From positions 62,001 through 126,000 of the forward strand of contig NZ_FZNS01000006.1 of NCBI RefSeq assembly GCF_900188255.1: a stretch of DNA of 64,000 nucleotides. The letters are read 5' to 3'. The notes below the pieces were generated by a model. That model saw nothing but the letters and a program-made list of their open reading frames with translations. It made no database searches and was not told the DNA's origin. Source of the DNA: Hymenobacter mucosus. Its GTDB lineage: Bacteria > Bacteroidota > Bacteroidia > Cytophagales > Hymenobacteraceae. Below, piece by piece: positions 43,555 through 52,954 of this stretch. A program made the position numbers and the translations under genes. Numbering within the stretch: position 1 is the first letter of the stretch; every line of letters starts with the position of its first letter.

Positions 43555-44286
43555 CTACCTCAGTGTCAAGCCCGTGCCCAAGCCTAGCACTAGCCCTACC
43601 CCCAGTGCCAGCCCCGCCCATACTTGCGCCTCCGTATGGGCATTGAGGGCCAGCCGGGCGCTGCCTACTGCCCCAGCCAGAATGCAGGTAGCGACCAGCC
43701 ACCATAAAACACCCGCATAAGGGTCCGCACTAACGTAGAGCAACCCAAATAGGCCTAGCGCCCCGCCCATCCCTACCCCGTGCGCCGAAATTTTCCAGCG
43801 CAACGTAATCACGAAAGTGAGGAGCACGGCTATCATCATGCCCAGCATCATGTGCCCCAGCAAGGCATCAAAGAAGCTTGGCCGGCGCAGCAAGAAGGCT
43901 GCAGCCCCAAAGCTGGCCGTGGCCAATAGCAAGGGCCACGCCCGCTGCCGGCGCTTAGGCATTTCCAGGGAGTCTATCAGGCCCGCATACAGCAGCATGC
44001 CGGAGCCCAGCGTGGGGAGCACAAACGTGAACAGCAACACTACGCCAAGCACCAGCCACCGGTCGGGTAGCAACGGGCGCAGCACCACGCCAGGTAGCTG
44101 GTAGCAAACGATGTAGAACAGGTAAGAAGGCACCAGCAGCGGATGAAATACCGCGGAAAGCACCGTCGCCAGAAAACGCGGCACGAGAAAACGGAACAAA
44201 ACAGAACGATAGCGAAGATACGTAGTGACGTGCCGTTTCAGCTTTGCTAACGAGGGGTATATAAGCAAAAAGGATGGCCATGCCAT
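43555..44286 (-). CDS. PAP2-like membrane protein
   Basis: About 243 aa with six or so hydrophobic helices. ISAHGVGMGGALG and ARLALNAHTEAQVWAG resemble the second and third motifs of PAP2 phosphatases (SGH and SRxxxxxHxxxD), but the first motif KxxxxxxRP is not seen and Asp is Gln here, so phosphatase activity is doubtful. The ATG at 44286 falls inside the rpoN terminator hairpin; a GTG at 44184, following a TATCTTCG box, is a more likely true start. Such degenerate PAP2-like proteins are common in Bacteroidota. Confidence 0.75.
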   Translation of the reverse strand: MAWPSFLLIYPSLAKLKRHVTTYLRYRSVLFRFLVPRFLATVLSAVFHPLLVPSYLFYIVCYQLPGVVLRPLLPDRWLVLGVVLLFTFVLPTLGSGMLLYAGLIDSLEMPKRRQRAWPLLLATASFGAAAFLLRRPSFFDALLGHMMLGMMIAVLLTFVITLRWKISAHGVGMGGALGLFGLLYVSADPYAGVLWWLVATCILAGAVGSARLALNAHTEAQVWAGLALGVGLVLGLGTGLTLR

Positions 44287-44297
44287 CCTTTTTGCTT
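44263..44297 (-). terminator. rpoN terminator
   Basis: A perfect 16-bp hairpin (AAGCAAAAAGGATGGC with its complement, loop CAT) lies 20 bp after the rpoN stop, with T's in its 3' arm on the minus strand. Confidence 0.85.
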
Positions 44298-44316
44298 GTG
44301 CTGGTAGCACATGGGT

Positions 44317-45897
44317 CTACAGTTCCTTGCGTAGCCGAGCTACCGGGATGTTCAACTGCTCCCGGTACTTGGCTACCGTACGGCGGGCAATGTTGTAGCC
44401 GCGGGCGTTGAGCATTTTCTCCAGCTTATCGTCTGAAAGCGGCTTGTTTTTCTGCTCGCCCTCAATGATTTCTTTGAGAATATGCTTCACTTCCCGACTA
44501 CTGGCATCCTCGCCCGAGTCGGTGGCAATGCCTTCGGAGAAGAAGTATTTGAGTGGGTAAATGCCGAACTCCGTTTGCACAGACTTGGAGTTAGCTACCC
44601 GGCTCACGGTACTGATGTCCATGCCTATTTCGGTGGCAATGTCCTTCAAAATCATAGGACGCAGCTTACTTTCGTCGCCATCTTGGAAGAAATCACGCTG
44701 GTAGCGCACAATGGCGTCCATCGTGCGCAGCAAGGTGTTTTGCCGCTGCCGAATGGCGTCAATAAACCACCGGGCCGAGTCCAGCTTCTGCTTCACGAAG
44801 GTTACGGCTTCCTTCATCTTTTTGTCCTTCTTCGACGCCTTATCGTAGGCCTGGAACATCTCCGTGTAGGCCGGCGACACGCGCAAATCCGGGGCGTTGC
44901 GCGAGTTGAGGGTCAGATTGAACTGGCCGTTGTCGTGGGTCAGGATAAAGTCAGGAATGATGTACTGCACCTTGCCCATGCCTACCGGGCCAGTGCCGCC
45001 GGGCTTGGGGTTTAGCTTCAGAATCAGAGCAATAGCTTCTTTTATTTCCTCGTCTTCTAGGTCGAGGCGCTGCTGAATGCGCTGATAGTGTTTCTTGGTA
45101 AACTCGTCGTAGGTCTCGTGCAGAATCCGCTCGGCGGCTTCCGTAATCTCGTCTTGGGGGCGGCGCTCAAGTTGCAGCAGCAAGCACTCCTGCAAATCGC
45201 GCGCACCAATACCCGCCGGATCGAAGGTTTGGATGACGTGCAGCACGCTCTCAACATCCGCTACTGACGCCTCAATGTTTTGCGAGAAAGCCAGGTCGTT
45301 GGCAATGGCCGCCAAGTCGCGGCGGATGTAGCCGTCGTTGTCGATGGAGCCGATGAGCTGGCGGCCAATAGCTTCCTGTTGCTCATCGAGATTAGCGAAG
45401 CCCAGCTGATCCAGTAAGGAGTCTATCAAGGAGCCGCTGGTATCAGCCAGCGGCATTTCCCGGTCGTCCTCGTCTTCACCAGGGCCGTCGCCCTGCATTT
45501 TATACCCGGCTATTTCGTCGTCGTTGAGGTAGTCGCTCAGGTCCAAATCATCATCGCCCGACTCTTTCGTGTCGGTCGGTTCATCGTCCTTGATAGGAAG
45601 CTCTACTTCAGGTTGCTCCTCGCCTTGGTCGTTATCGAAATCTTCGTCTAGTGTGTTATCGTCGTTGTCGAACTCCGAGTCTGGGTCGTCGTATTCCTCG
45701 TCGTCGCTGTCGTCGGCGCGCTCCTCTTCCTCGTACTCCTCATTATCATCGCCTTCCTCCAGGGCCGGGTTTACTTCCAGCTCTTCTTTAATGCGCGCTT
45801 CCAACTCTGCTGTTGGTATTTGCAGCAGCTTAATAAATTGTATTTGTTGGGGGCTCAGCTTCTGCGAAAGAAGCTGCTTCATGTCCAGTCGTTGCAT
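44317..45897 (-). CDS. rpoN: RNA polymerase sigma-54 factor
   Basis: A 526-aa sigma-54. Region I begins at once (MKQLLSQKLSPQQIQFIKLLQIP). Region II is a long, highly acidic segment of ~100 residues (about 48-150, rich in Asp and Glu). The core-binding and DNA-binding regions follow (FDPAGIGARDLQECLLLQL and the helix-turn-helix IATEIGMDISTVSRVANSK), and the RpoN box ARRTVAKYRE is intact near the C-terminus. It directs transcription at -24/-12 promoters with enhancer-binding activators. Followed by a strong terminator. Confidence 0.98.
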   Translation of the reverse strand: MQRLDMKQLLSQKLSPQQIQFIKLLQIPTAELEARIKEELEVNPALEEGDDNEEYEEEERADDSDDEEYDDPDSEFDNDDNTLDEDFDNDQGEEQPEVELPIKDDEPTDTKESGDDDLDLSDYLNDDEIAGYKMQGDGPGEDEDDREMPLADTSGSLIDSLLDQLGFANLDEQQEAIGRQLIGSIDNDGYIRRDLAAIANDLAFSQNIEASVADVESVLHVIQTFDPAGIGARDLQECLLLQLERRPQDEITEAAERILHETYDEFTKKHYQRIQQRLDLEDEEIKEAIALILKLNPKPGGTGPVGMGKVQYIIPDFILTHDNGQFNLTLNSRNAPDLRVSPAYTEMFQAYDKASKKDKKMKEAVTFVKQKLDSARWFIDAIRQRQNTLLRTMDAIVRYQRDFFQDGDESKLRPMILKDIATEIGMDISTVSRVANSKSVQTEFGIYPLKYFFSEGIATDSGEDASSREVKHILKEIIEGEQKNKPLSDDKLEKMLNARGYNIARRTVAKYREQLNIPVARLRKEL

Positions 45898-46116
45898 ACT
45901 CTAAAAACGCGTACGCCCCGCCGGGGTCGAAACGGGGATGAGGTCAAAGATAGGCCTTTCTGTACTTGACTTTACGGGAAAATGTTGGGATAAAGCGGCG
46001 CAAAGCTGCCGTTTCACCACCACAAGCTTGGCAGAGCCGCTGCCTCATTGCACCTCGCAAGAACGAGAATGAACCCGCGCCCTGGGTTCTAAGTGAATGC
46101 TTCCCCTTTCTTCTTC

Positions 46117-46124
46117 TACCTTTG
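46117..46124 (+). promoter_or_regulatory. Putative -7 box for asnS
   Basis: TACCTTTG, a perfect TAnnTTTG element, lies 39 bp before the asnS ATG. No clear -33 element. Confidence 0.5.
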
Positions 46125-46163
46125 CTGTATTCTAGTGCTATTAACCTGAGAACGAAAGTACCA

Positions 46164-47570
46164 ATGTCCGACCTCCGAAAAACCAGCGTGCAGGAGCTGT
46201 TGCACAGCACCGAGCTGGACCGTGAAGTGCTGGTGAAAGGCTGGGTGCGCACCCGCCGCGGCAACAAATATGTGCAGTTCATTGCCGTCAACGATGGCTC
46301 TGGCTTTAATTCCATTCAGGTGGTAGCCAATGCCGAGCAGTTTCCGGAGGAAAAACTCAAGGCCGACGGCGTCGACAACGGCGCGGCCGTGATGGTGCGC
46401 GGCCAACTGGTGGCTTCGCAAGGCAAAGGACAAACCGTAGAAATCCAAGCGTCGGAAATTACCGTCTACGGCAAGGCTGACCCCGAAACGTATCCGTTGC
46501 AGAAGAAAGGACACTCACTCGAGTTTCTGCGCGAAATTGCCCACTTGCGCCCTCGCACCAACACGTTTGGAGCAGTGTTGCGCATCCGGCACGCCATGGC
46601 GTTTGCCGTACACCAGTACTTCAATAACCACGGCTTCTACTACGTGCACACGCCTATCATCACGGGCTCCGATGCCGAAGGTGCCGGCCAGATGTTCCGT
46701 GTAAGCACGCTGCCCGACCAAAACCCGCCCCTGACGGAAGACAAGTCGGCCGTAGACTACAAGCAGGACTTCTTCGGCAAGCAAACCAACCTAACCGTAT
46801 CGGGGCAGCTGGAAGGCGAAGTAACGGCCATGGCACTAGGCAAGGTGTATACCTTCGGCCCCACGTTCCGGGCCGAAAACTCCAACACGGCCCGTCACCT
46901 AGCTGAGTTCTGGATGATTGAGCCCGAAGTGGCCTTCAACGACCTGCAGGACAACATGGACCTGGCCGAGGATTTCCTCCGCTACTTGGTGCGCTATGCC
47001 CTCGACAACTGCCAAGACGACCTCAAGTTCCTCAACGAACAGTACGACAAGGAACTGCTCACGCGCCTGCAGTTTGTGGTGGATAATGAATTCCAGCGCC
47101 TGAATTATACCGAGGCTGTTGAAATCCTGAAAACGGCCAAGCAGAAGTTTGAATTCCCCGTGGACTGGGGCACCGACCTGCAGAGCGAGCATGAGCGCTA
47201 CTTGGTGGAGAAGCACTTCAAGAAGCCGGTTATCCTGACCAACTACCCCAAGGATATTAAGGCCTTCTACATGAAGCTCAACGACGACGGCAAAACCGTG
47301 CGGGCCATGGACGTGCTCTTCCCCGGTATCGGCGAAATCATCGGCGGCTCGGAGCGGGAAGAAAGCCTGGAGAAGCTTACTACCCGCATGGCCGAAATGA
47401 ACGTGCCCGAGCATGACCTGTGGTGGTACCTGGAGCTGCGCAAGTATGGCACCGCGCCCCACGCCGGTTTCGGCCTGGGCTTCGAGCGCCTCATCCTGTT
47501 CGTCACTGGCATGGGCAACATCCGCGACGTAATCCCCTTCCCCCGCTTCCCAAAGAGCGCGGAGTTTTAA
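46164..47570 (+). CDS. asnS: Asparaginyl-tRNA synthetase
   Basis: A 468-aa class IIb aminoacyl-tRNA synthetase. The N-terminal OB-fold anticodon-binding domain has [21 protein letters not shown]. The catalytic part has the class II motifs, including [33 protein letters not shown] with [11 protein letters not shown], and the motif-3 [21 protein letters not shown]. These strings distinguish AsnRS from AspRS. The start is the ATG giving MSDLRKTSV, 39 bp after a perfect -7 box. The upstream extension of the open frame is non-homologous. Confidence 0.98.
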   Translation: MSDLRKTSVQELLHSTELDREVLVKGWVRTRRGNKYVQFIAVNDGSGFNSIQVVANAEQFPEEKLKADGVDNGAAVMVRGQLVASQGKGQTVEIQASEITVYGKADPETYPLQKKGHSLEFLREIAHLRPRTNTFGAVLRIRHAMAFAVHQYFNNHGFYYVHTPIITGSDAEGAGQMFRVSTLPDQNPPLTEDKSAVDYKQDFFGKQTNLTVSGQLEGEVTAMALGKVYTFGPTFRAENSNTARHLAEFWMIEPEVAFNDLQDNMDLAEDFLRYLVRYALDNCQDDLKFLNEQYDKELLTRLQFVVDNEFQRLNYTEAVEILKTAKQKFEFPVDWGTDLQSEHERYLVEKHFKKPVILTNYPKDIKAFYMKLNDDGKTVRAMDVLFPGIGEIIGGSEREESLEKLTTRMAEMNVPEHDLWWYLELRKYGTAPHAGFGLGFERLILFVTGMGNIRDVIPFPRFPKSAEF

Positions 47571-47590
47571 GCCTCAGCTCATTGCAAAGA

Positions 47591-47630
47591 ACAGAAAGCG
47601 GCAGCCTCGGATGAGGCTGCCGCTTTCTGT
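47591..47630. terminator. asnS terminator
   Basis: A perfect 18-bp hairpin (ACAGAAAGCGGCAGCCTC with its complement, loop GGAT) lies 20 bp after the asnS stop. Confidence 0.85.
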
Positions 47631-47724
47631 TGTAAGGTGTAGAGTAAGCTAGTACGTCACTCTAAAAAGCGGATAATGCTTTTCGCTCCGGTCTTAAGGG
47701 CGTAACTGTAGAGGTGAAAGTGAC

Positions 47725-47976
47725 CTAGCAGTAATTCCTCATTTCTTTGTCGTCCACGGCTACCAGAGCATCTAGGCGCAGCTCGAAGCCGTCGGCGAGG
47801 CGCAAGTACTCTACTTTGTCCTTGATGAACAGGTCTTGAATGGTGCCGTGGTAGGTGCTAGGCGGGGTGTCGGGCTCGGTGCGGTAGGTGAGGGTGCAAG
47901 GCTGGCCGGTGGTGGCGCGGGCTTCGAGCTCGTCGTAGAAAGAACAGTTGATGGGGGTGTAAGAGGACGTAGCCAT
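47725..47976 (-). CDS. Rof-like (Rho-binding antiterminator) protein
   Basis: An 83-aa protein. YTPINCSFYDELEARATTGQ, GTIQDLFIKDKVEYLRLADG and FELRLDALVAVDDKE follow the Rof/YaeO pattern of an N-terminal CDYYDxLE-like start and an Sm-like beta barrel. E. coli Rof binds Rho and blocks its RNA loading. Whether this protein contacts Rho is inference. The start is the ATG giving MATSSYTPI; the open frame extends 10 residues further. Confidence 0.75.
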   Translation of the reverse strand: MATSSYTPINCSFYDELEARATTGQPCTLTYRTEPDTPPSTYHGTIQDLFIKDKVEYLRLADGFELRLDALVAVDDKEMRNYC

Positions 47977-48067
47977 AAACAGAGTGGGTAGGGTTGGTAC
48001 ACTCATCTACGAGAAAACAGCTATAAGGGTCCTTAGGGGTAACTGAAGGCGTCACATACAAAGCAAA

Positions 48068-48094
48068 GCCTCCCCTACGCTAGGTAGGAGAGGC
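48068..48094 (-). terminator. Probable weak terminator
   Basis: An 11-bp stem with one mismatch (GCCTCCCCTAC against GTAGGAGAGGC) lies 31 bp after the secreted-protein stop on the minus strand, with an A/G-rich rather than T-rich 3' side. Confidence 0.4.
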
Positions 48095-48124
48095 CCGAAG
48101 TGCTTGTGAATAGGCGCAACTAGG

Positions 48125-48586
48125 TTAGTGCTTCCCTTTGCCGTTGCCCTTCCCATTTCCGTTGCCGGGGTGGCCGCCGTACACCTTCTTGGCTTGGCCG
48201 GGAGGTAGGCCCTTACCGCTTTCCAGGCGCTTAACCTGGCCCGGTGGTAGGCTAGCCGGGTAGAGTTGGCGGTGGCGGCTGTACTGAGACCAGGGCTGCG
48301 AGCCACGATAATCCAGTACCACTGGGTGGAAGTTGCGCTGGTCGTAGCCGCTGAGGTTAGCTACCCGCACCCACTGGCCGTTCTGCAACACGATATAGCG
48401 CTGAGCGCGCAGATCGTAGTAGCTCTTAGCTTCAGGAATGTAGTAGTACTCGGTGCCTGTGGGAGTAGAAGGTCCCCAAGAAGGTGGGTTGATATTGATG
48501 GTGACCTGGGCCTGCGCCGAAGAGGAAAGCAGGGAAAGGGAGCCGGCTAGCAAACCAGAAAGAGCAAGCTTTGGAAGAAGTTTCAT
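48125..48586 (-). CDS. Secreted Gly/Lys-tailed protein (paralogue A)
   Basis: A 153-aa exported protein with signal peptide (LLAGSLSLLSSSAQAQ). The core is VTININPPSWGPSTPTG, EYYYIPEAKSYYDLRAQRY and NFHPVVLDYRGSQPW. This core is shared with the protein at 48766-49521. The C-terminus has two LPPGQxKK/LPPGQVKR units and a low-complexity GNGNGKGNGKGKH tail. The start gives MKLLPKLALSG. Function unknown; an exported or surface protein is likely. Confidence 0.8.
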   Translation of the reverse strand: MKLLPKLALSGLLAGSLSLLSSSAQAQVTININPPSWGPSTPTGTEYYYIPEAKSYYDLRAQRYIVLQNGQWVRVANLSGYDQRNFHPVVLDYRGSQPWSQYSRHRQLYPASLPPGQVKRLESGKGLPPGQAKKVYGGHPGNGNGKGNGKGKH

Positions 48587-48713
48587 GGAAGCAATGCGTG
48601 TGATGGGAGAATACATAGCTCCAGACAAGAACGGGGCCAAATTCATCTGGTATATGTCTTACCTTCTGAGAATGATTCAATAGCCGTGAAGGAGCACATT
48701 CAGTTGTGCAGCA

Positions 48714-48743
48714 CAAAAAAGGCTCCTCTAGCGGAGGAGCCTT
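48714..48743 (-). terminator. Rho-independent terminator
   Basis: A 10-bp stem (AAGGCTCCTC at 48719-48728 with GAGGAGCCTT at 48734-48743) followed by a T run on the minus strand, 23 bp after the paralogue B stop. Confidence 0.85.
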
Positions 48744-48765
48744 CTTGGCAGGTAGTTACTAGAAA

Positions 48766-49521
48766 TTAGTTTAGTCGGCCGCGGCCTCTACCGCCGCTGC
48801 TTTGGCTAGCACCGTTGTTGTAGTTGCCAGGTACGCGCTGTCCACCCTGAGAAGCTTGGTTATTTGGTGCATTATAGTTGCCCGGGGCGTTTTGGCTGCC
48901 GCGGTTATCGTAACCGCCCCGGTCATTACCATTACGGTCATTGCGGTCATAGCCCCCGCGGTTGTCGTCACGGTCGTAACCGCCCCGGTTGTCGTTGCGG
49001 TTGCCATAATAGCCGCCCCGGTCGTCGCGGTAGTCCCCACGGGCATAACCGCCTTGGTTGTACGGACGGCCACCGTAGTAACCATCATTCCGGTAAGCGC
49101 CTCGGGGGCCTACGCTGTAACTGTAGCCACGGCCCGGCCAGTTGGGGCCGTAGTAGCGGCCTGGCTGCACACCCCAGTTATTGCAGTAAGCGCGGTGGTC
49201 GGGGAGGTAGCCCCAGGGCTGTCGACCCACGTACTGAATCACGACGGGGTGAAAGAACCGAGGATCGTACGAAGCGTAGGCGCGGGGTAGCACCGGCGAG
49301 CTAATCCAGGCGCCATACGCCGGGTCAAAAAAGAGGTACGACTGCGTGTACAGGTCGTAATACCCATCAATTTCCGGGATGTAATAGTATTGCACATTGG
49401 TAGGGACGGGAGGACCCCACACCGGAATATTTACGTTCACCCGGACTTGCGCCTGAGCAGTGCCGCTATGCAGCAGCAACCCCAGTGCTAAGACCAAGCC
49501 CGATTTCAACAAGTTTTTCAT
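48766..49521 (-). CDS. Secreted Tyr/Gly/Asp-rich protein ending in RGRGR (paralogue B)
   Basis: A 251-aa exported protein (signal ending HSGTAQAQ). Residues ~25-110 share the core of the neighbouring paralogue: VRVNVNIPVWGPPVPT, YYYIPEIDGYYDLYTQSYL, YDPRFFHPVVIQYVGRQPW. The rest is low complexity, with repeated units such as NDNRGGYDRDDNRGGYDR, then an Asn/Gln-rich stretch and a terminal GGRGRGRLN. The end resembles that of the lipoprotein at 5517-6803. The repeated acidic/Arg/Tyr composition suggests a disordered surface or matrix protein, but this is inference. Confidence 0.82.
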   Translation of the reverse strand: MKNLLKSGLVLALGLLLHSGTAQAQVRVNVNIPVWGPPVPTNVQYYYIPEIDGYYDLYTQSYLFFDPAYGAWISSPVLPRAYASYDPRFFHPVVIQYVGRQPWGYLPDHRAYCNNWGVQPGRYYGPNWPGRGYSYSVGPRGAYRNDGYYGGRPYNQGGYARGDYRDDRGGYYGNRNDNRGGYDRDDNRGGYDRNDRNGNDRGGYDNRGSQNAPGNYNAPNNQASQGGQRVPGNYNNGASQSSGGRGRGRLN

Positions 49522-49763
49522 AAGGAGAGAAGGTCAAGGGAGCGTACTCTTTACTAAACGCAAAAGCCGCACCATAATTCATCCTGTTAGACTACATTCT
49601 GACACCAGGTTTAAAAGTTCTTTCAAACCCAGCGGGACCTTTCAGGGCCAAACCGTGTTATGGCTCATCTGCGTGCTTTCAAGCCCTTATTCTTGCCCCG
49701 AGTAGTCCGCCAATCTCCTTGGCAAATAAGCTATTCGGAGTAGCCGCCGGGGCTTGTTTTGCG

Positions 49764-49771
49764 TACCTTTG
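49764..49771 (+). promoter_or_regulatory. Putative -7 box for uvrA
   Basis: TACCTTTG lies 24 bp before the uvrA ATG. I did not find a LexA-type box. Confidence 0.5.
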
Positions 49772-49795
49772 CAGACTTATTCGCTCCGCTGCTGC

Positions 49796-52700
49796 ATGGC
49801 TAAAAAAACAACTGCCGCTCCTCCTATTCCTACCACTGCCGCGGCCACACCGGCGCCTGCGTCTTCGCGTGCGGCCAAGTCCAAATCAACGGCGGCTGCC
49901 AGTACTCAGGCGCCCAAGAAAAAGGCAGCCACCGCAAAAACTCCCGTAGCCACCGCTGCGGCAGTGGCCGATGGTACCAATCATCATGCTACGGCGGCCG
50001 TACAAGCTGTGCCGCGCTCTGAGCAAGTGAATGAAGCCGTGGTAGAAAACCGCATGCTTGTTCCTGGGCAGTTGGTAGGGCCGGCCGCCGACCTGGAAGC
50101 ACCCTACATTGAAGTGTACGGCGCCCGGGAGCACAACCTGAAGAATGTGTCAATCAAGATTCCGCGCGGGCGCTTGGTAGTGTTTACAGGTATTTCTGGC
50201 TCTGGAAAGTCCTCGTTGGCATTCGATACGATTTATGCTGAAGGCCAGCGCCGCTACATGGAAACGTTTTCAGCCTACGCCCGCTCATTTATGGGCGGCT
50301 TAGAGCGGCCCGATGTGGACAAAATTGAGGGGTTGTCGCCGGTAATTAGCATTGAGCAGAAAACCACTTCGCGCAACCCTCGCTCCACCGTGGGCACCAT
50401 CACCGAGATTTACGACTTCTTACGCTTGCTCTATGCCCGCACGGCCGAGGCCTTTAGCTACGCCACGGGAGAGAAGATGATTCGGCAGAGCGACGACCAG
50501 ATCATCAATTACATCCTCAAGCACTACGACAACAAGAAGATGGTAGTGCTGGCGCCCGTAGTGAAGGGCCGGAAGGGGCACTACCGCGAGCTGTTTCAGC
50601 AAATTGCTAAACTAGGCTTTACCAAGGTGCGCGTTGATGGCGAATTGCTCGACATTACGCCCAAGATGCAGGTGGACCGCTACAAAATCCACGACATCGA
50701 AATTGTTATCGACCGGTTGCTGGTGAAGGAAGAGGACCGTTTCCGGCTGTCGGGTTCGGTGCAGAATGCCCTAACGCAGGGCAAGGGCACTATGCTCGTC
50801 CTGGACGCCGACAAGAAGAAGGACAACACCCAGTTCTTCTCCCGCTTCCTGATGGACCCTACCACCGGCATTGCCTACGATGACCCGGCGCCTAACACAT
50901 TCAGCTTCAACTCTCCCTACGGAGCCTGCCCTACCTGCAACGGCTTAGGGGAGGTGCAGGAAATTACCGAAGATTCGGTAATGCCCGATAAGAAGCTGAG
51001 CATCAGCCGTGGTGGCATTGCACCGCTTGGTGAGTACCGCGACATCTGGATTTTTCAGCAGCTCAGCCTGATCGTTAAAAAGAACAAGGCTAGCCTGAGC
51101 ACGCCCATTGAAAAGCTACCTGAGGACTTGGTGCAGCGGCTACTCCACGGTATTGCTGAGGAGGAAGATGCCGACCCCAAAAAGGCAAACTACACCGAGC
51201 CGTTCGAGGGAATCATTCCGTTCCTGCGTCGGCAAATGGAATCTGATTCGGAAAATATTCGGGAGTGGATTCAGCAGTACACCCAGGCCCAGGAGTGCCC
51301 CGAGTGCCACGGCTATCGGCTCAAAAAAGAGTCGTTGCACTTTAAGCTTGCGGATAAGCACATCGGTGAGCTGTCGGTGATGGACCTGAACGAGCTGGCG
51401 GGCTGGTTCGACGGAGTTGAGGACCGCCTCTCGGAGCGGCAGAACCTAATTGCGCGGGAGCTACTAAAGGAAATTCGGAAGCGGATTGGGTTCCTGCTAG
51501 AAGTAGGCCTCGACTACCTAAACCTGCACCGGTCGGTGCGCACCTTGTCAGGCGGCGAGTCGCAGCGTATTCGTTTGGCTACTCAAATTGGTACCCAACT
51601 CGTAGGTGTGCTTTACATCATGGACGAGCCGAGCATTGGCTTGCACCAGCGCGACAACGAACGCCTGATCAAGGCTCTTCAACACTTACGCGACTTGGGC
51701 AACTCGGTGATAGTAGTGGAGCACGATAAGGACATGATTATGCATGCCGACCACGTGCTGGACATTGGTCCGGGCGCTGGCATTCACGGCGGGCATATTG
51801 TGGCGGAGGGTACGCCCACGGAAATCTTCAGCTCGGGTAGTCTGACCTCACAGTACCTCAGCGGGCAGAAGCACATTGAGTTGCGGCGTCAGAAACGCAA
51901 GGGCGATGGGGGCCAGCTGGTGCTGAAGAATGCCAAAGGACACAACCTCAAAAATGTTACGGCTAAGTTCCCACTGGGTAAGCTTATCGCCGTAACGGGC
52001 GTTTCGGGCTCCGGCAAATCGTCGCTCATCCACGATACGCTGTACCCTATCCTGAATCAACATTTCTTCAACGCCAAGCGCGAGCCCCTGGCCCACGGCG
52101 GTATTGAAGGACTTGAGCTCATTGATAAGGTAATTGAGGTAGACCAGTCGCCAATTGGCCGTACGCCGCGTTCCAACCCGGCTACTTACACGGGAGTGTT
52201 CACTGAAATACGCCAACTGTTTTCTTCCTTGCCGGAAGCTAAAATTCGGGGTTACGGACCAGGGCGTTTCTCTTTTAACGTGAAAGGTGGGCGCTGCGAA
52301 ACGTGTGAGGGCGCCGGTATGCGAACCATTGAGATGAACTTCCTGCCTGATGTGCACGTGCCCTGCGAAACGTGCAAAGGCCGCCGCTACAACCGCGAAA
52401 CCCTAGAAGTGCGCTTCAAAGGAAAGTCTATTACCGATGTGCTGGACATGACGGTGGAAAAGGCGGTGGAGTTTTTTGAGTTTCAGCCCCGTATTCTGCG
52501 CAAGATTCAAACCCTGAACGAAGTAGGGTTGGGCTACCTCACCTTAGGTCAGCAAGCTACTACGCTATCGGGCGGCGAGGCCCAACGGGTAAAGCTGGCC
52601 ACCGAACTCAGCAAGAAGGACACCGGCAAGACGTTCTACATCTTGGATGAGCCAACGACTGGTCTGCACTTCGAGGATATTAACCACCTGTCTACTGTGC

Positions 52701-52927
52701 TGCAAAAGCTAGTAGACAAAGGGAATACGGTTCTTATCATTGAGCACAACTTGGACTTGATTAAGGTAGCGGACCACATCATTGACATCGGTCCGGAAGG
52801 AGGGGCCGGTGGCGGTACCATTGTGGCGCAAGGAACTCCTGAGCAGGTAGCCAAAGTAGGCAAGGGCCACACAAGCCGCTTCTTAGCCGAAGAGTTGAAG
52901 ACCAGTAAGTACGTAGAAACTATGTAA
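49796..52927 (+). CDS. uvrA: UvrABC excinuclease subunit A with basic N-terminal extension
   Basis: A 1043-aa UvrA, the damage-sensing ATPase of nucleotide excision repair. The UvrA core starts at about residue 102 (EAPYIEVYGAREHNLKNV). Two ABC modules are present, with Walker A GISGSGKSSLAFDT and GVSGSGKSSLIHDT and signatures LSGGESQRIRLA and LSGGEAQRVKLA. The zinc-binding Cys pairs are CPTC, CPEC, CETC and CETC. The preceding ~100 residues are an Ala/Lys/Pro-rich tail (KSKSTAAASTQAPKKKAATAK), which resembles histone H1-like tails and is not part of ordinary UvrA (~940 aa). The start is fixed by a perfect -7 box 24 bp upstream and the MAKK start. Confidence 0.96.
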   Translation: MAKKTTAAPPIPTTAAATPAPASSRAAKSKSTAAASTQAPKKKAATAKTPVATAAAVADGTNHHATAAVQAVPRSEQVNEAVVENRMLVPGQLVGPAADLEAPYIEVYGAREHNLKNVSIKIPRGRLVVFTGISGSGKSSLAFDTIYAEGQRRYMETFSAYARSFMGGLERPDVDKIEGLSPVISIEQKTTSRNPRSTVGTITEIYDFLRLLYARTAEAFSYATGEKMIRQSDDQIINYILKHYDNKKMVVLAPVVKGRKGHYRELFQQIAKLGFTKVRVDGELLDITPKMQVDRYKIHDIEIVIDRLLVKEEDRFRLSGSVQNALTQGKGTMLVLDADKKKDNTQFFSRFLMDPTTGIAYDDPAPNTFSFNSPYGACPTCNGLGEVQEITEDSVMPDKKLSISRGGIAPLGEYRDIWIFQQLSLIVKKNKASLSTPIEKLPEDLVQRLLHGIAEEEDADPKKANYTEPFEGIIPFLRRQMESDSENIREWIQQYTQAQECPECHGYRLKKESLHFKLADKHIGELSVMDLNELAGWFDGVEDRLSERQNLIARELLKEIRKRIGFLLEVGLDYLNLHRSVRTLSGGESQRIRLATQIGTQLVGVLYIMDEPSIGLHQRDNERLIKALQHLRDLGNSVIVVEHDKDMIMHADHVLDIGPGAGIHGGHIVAEGTPTEIFSSGSLTSQYLSGQKHIELRRQKRKGDGGQLVLKNAKGHNLKNVTAKFPLGKLIAVTGVSGSGKSSLIHDTLYPILNQHFFNAKREPLAHGGIEGLELIDKVIEVDQSPIGRTPRSNPATYTGVFTEIRQLFSSLPEAKIRGYGPGRFSFNVKGGRCETCEGAGMRTIEMNFLPDVHVPCETCKGRRYNRETLEVRFKGKSITDVLDMTVEKAVEFFEFQPRILRKIQTLNEVGLGYLTLGQQATTLSGGEAQRVKLATELSKKDTGKTFYILDEPTTGLHFEDINHLSTVLQKLVDKGNTVLIIEHNLDLIKVADHIIDIGPEGGAGGGTIVAQGTPEQVAKVGKGHTSRFLAEELKTSKYVETM

Positions 52928-52954
52928 GCGCTAAGCTGAGCAGTAGCTGGCACC

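Noticed and set aside
44482..45015. 177-aa plus-strand ORF inside rpoN
   Set aside because: Antisense to intact rpoN; no signal or domain and no separate promoter or terminator.
46899..47462. 187-aa minus-strand ORF inside asnS
   Set aside because: Mirror of a strongly conserved tRNA synthetase; antisense frame of a GC-rich gene.
48802..49290. 162-aa plus-strand ORF, Val/Ala-rich, across the paralogue B gene
   Set aside because: It is the complement of the Gly/Tyr/Asn/Asp-repeat gene; repetitive codons create a long antisense frame without independent support.
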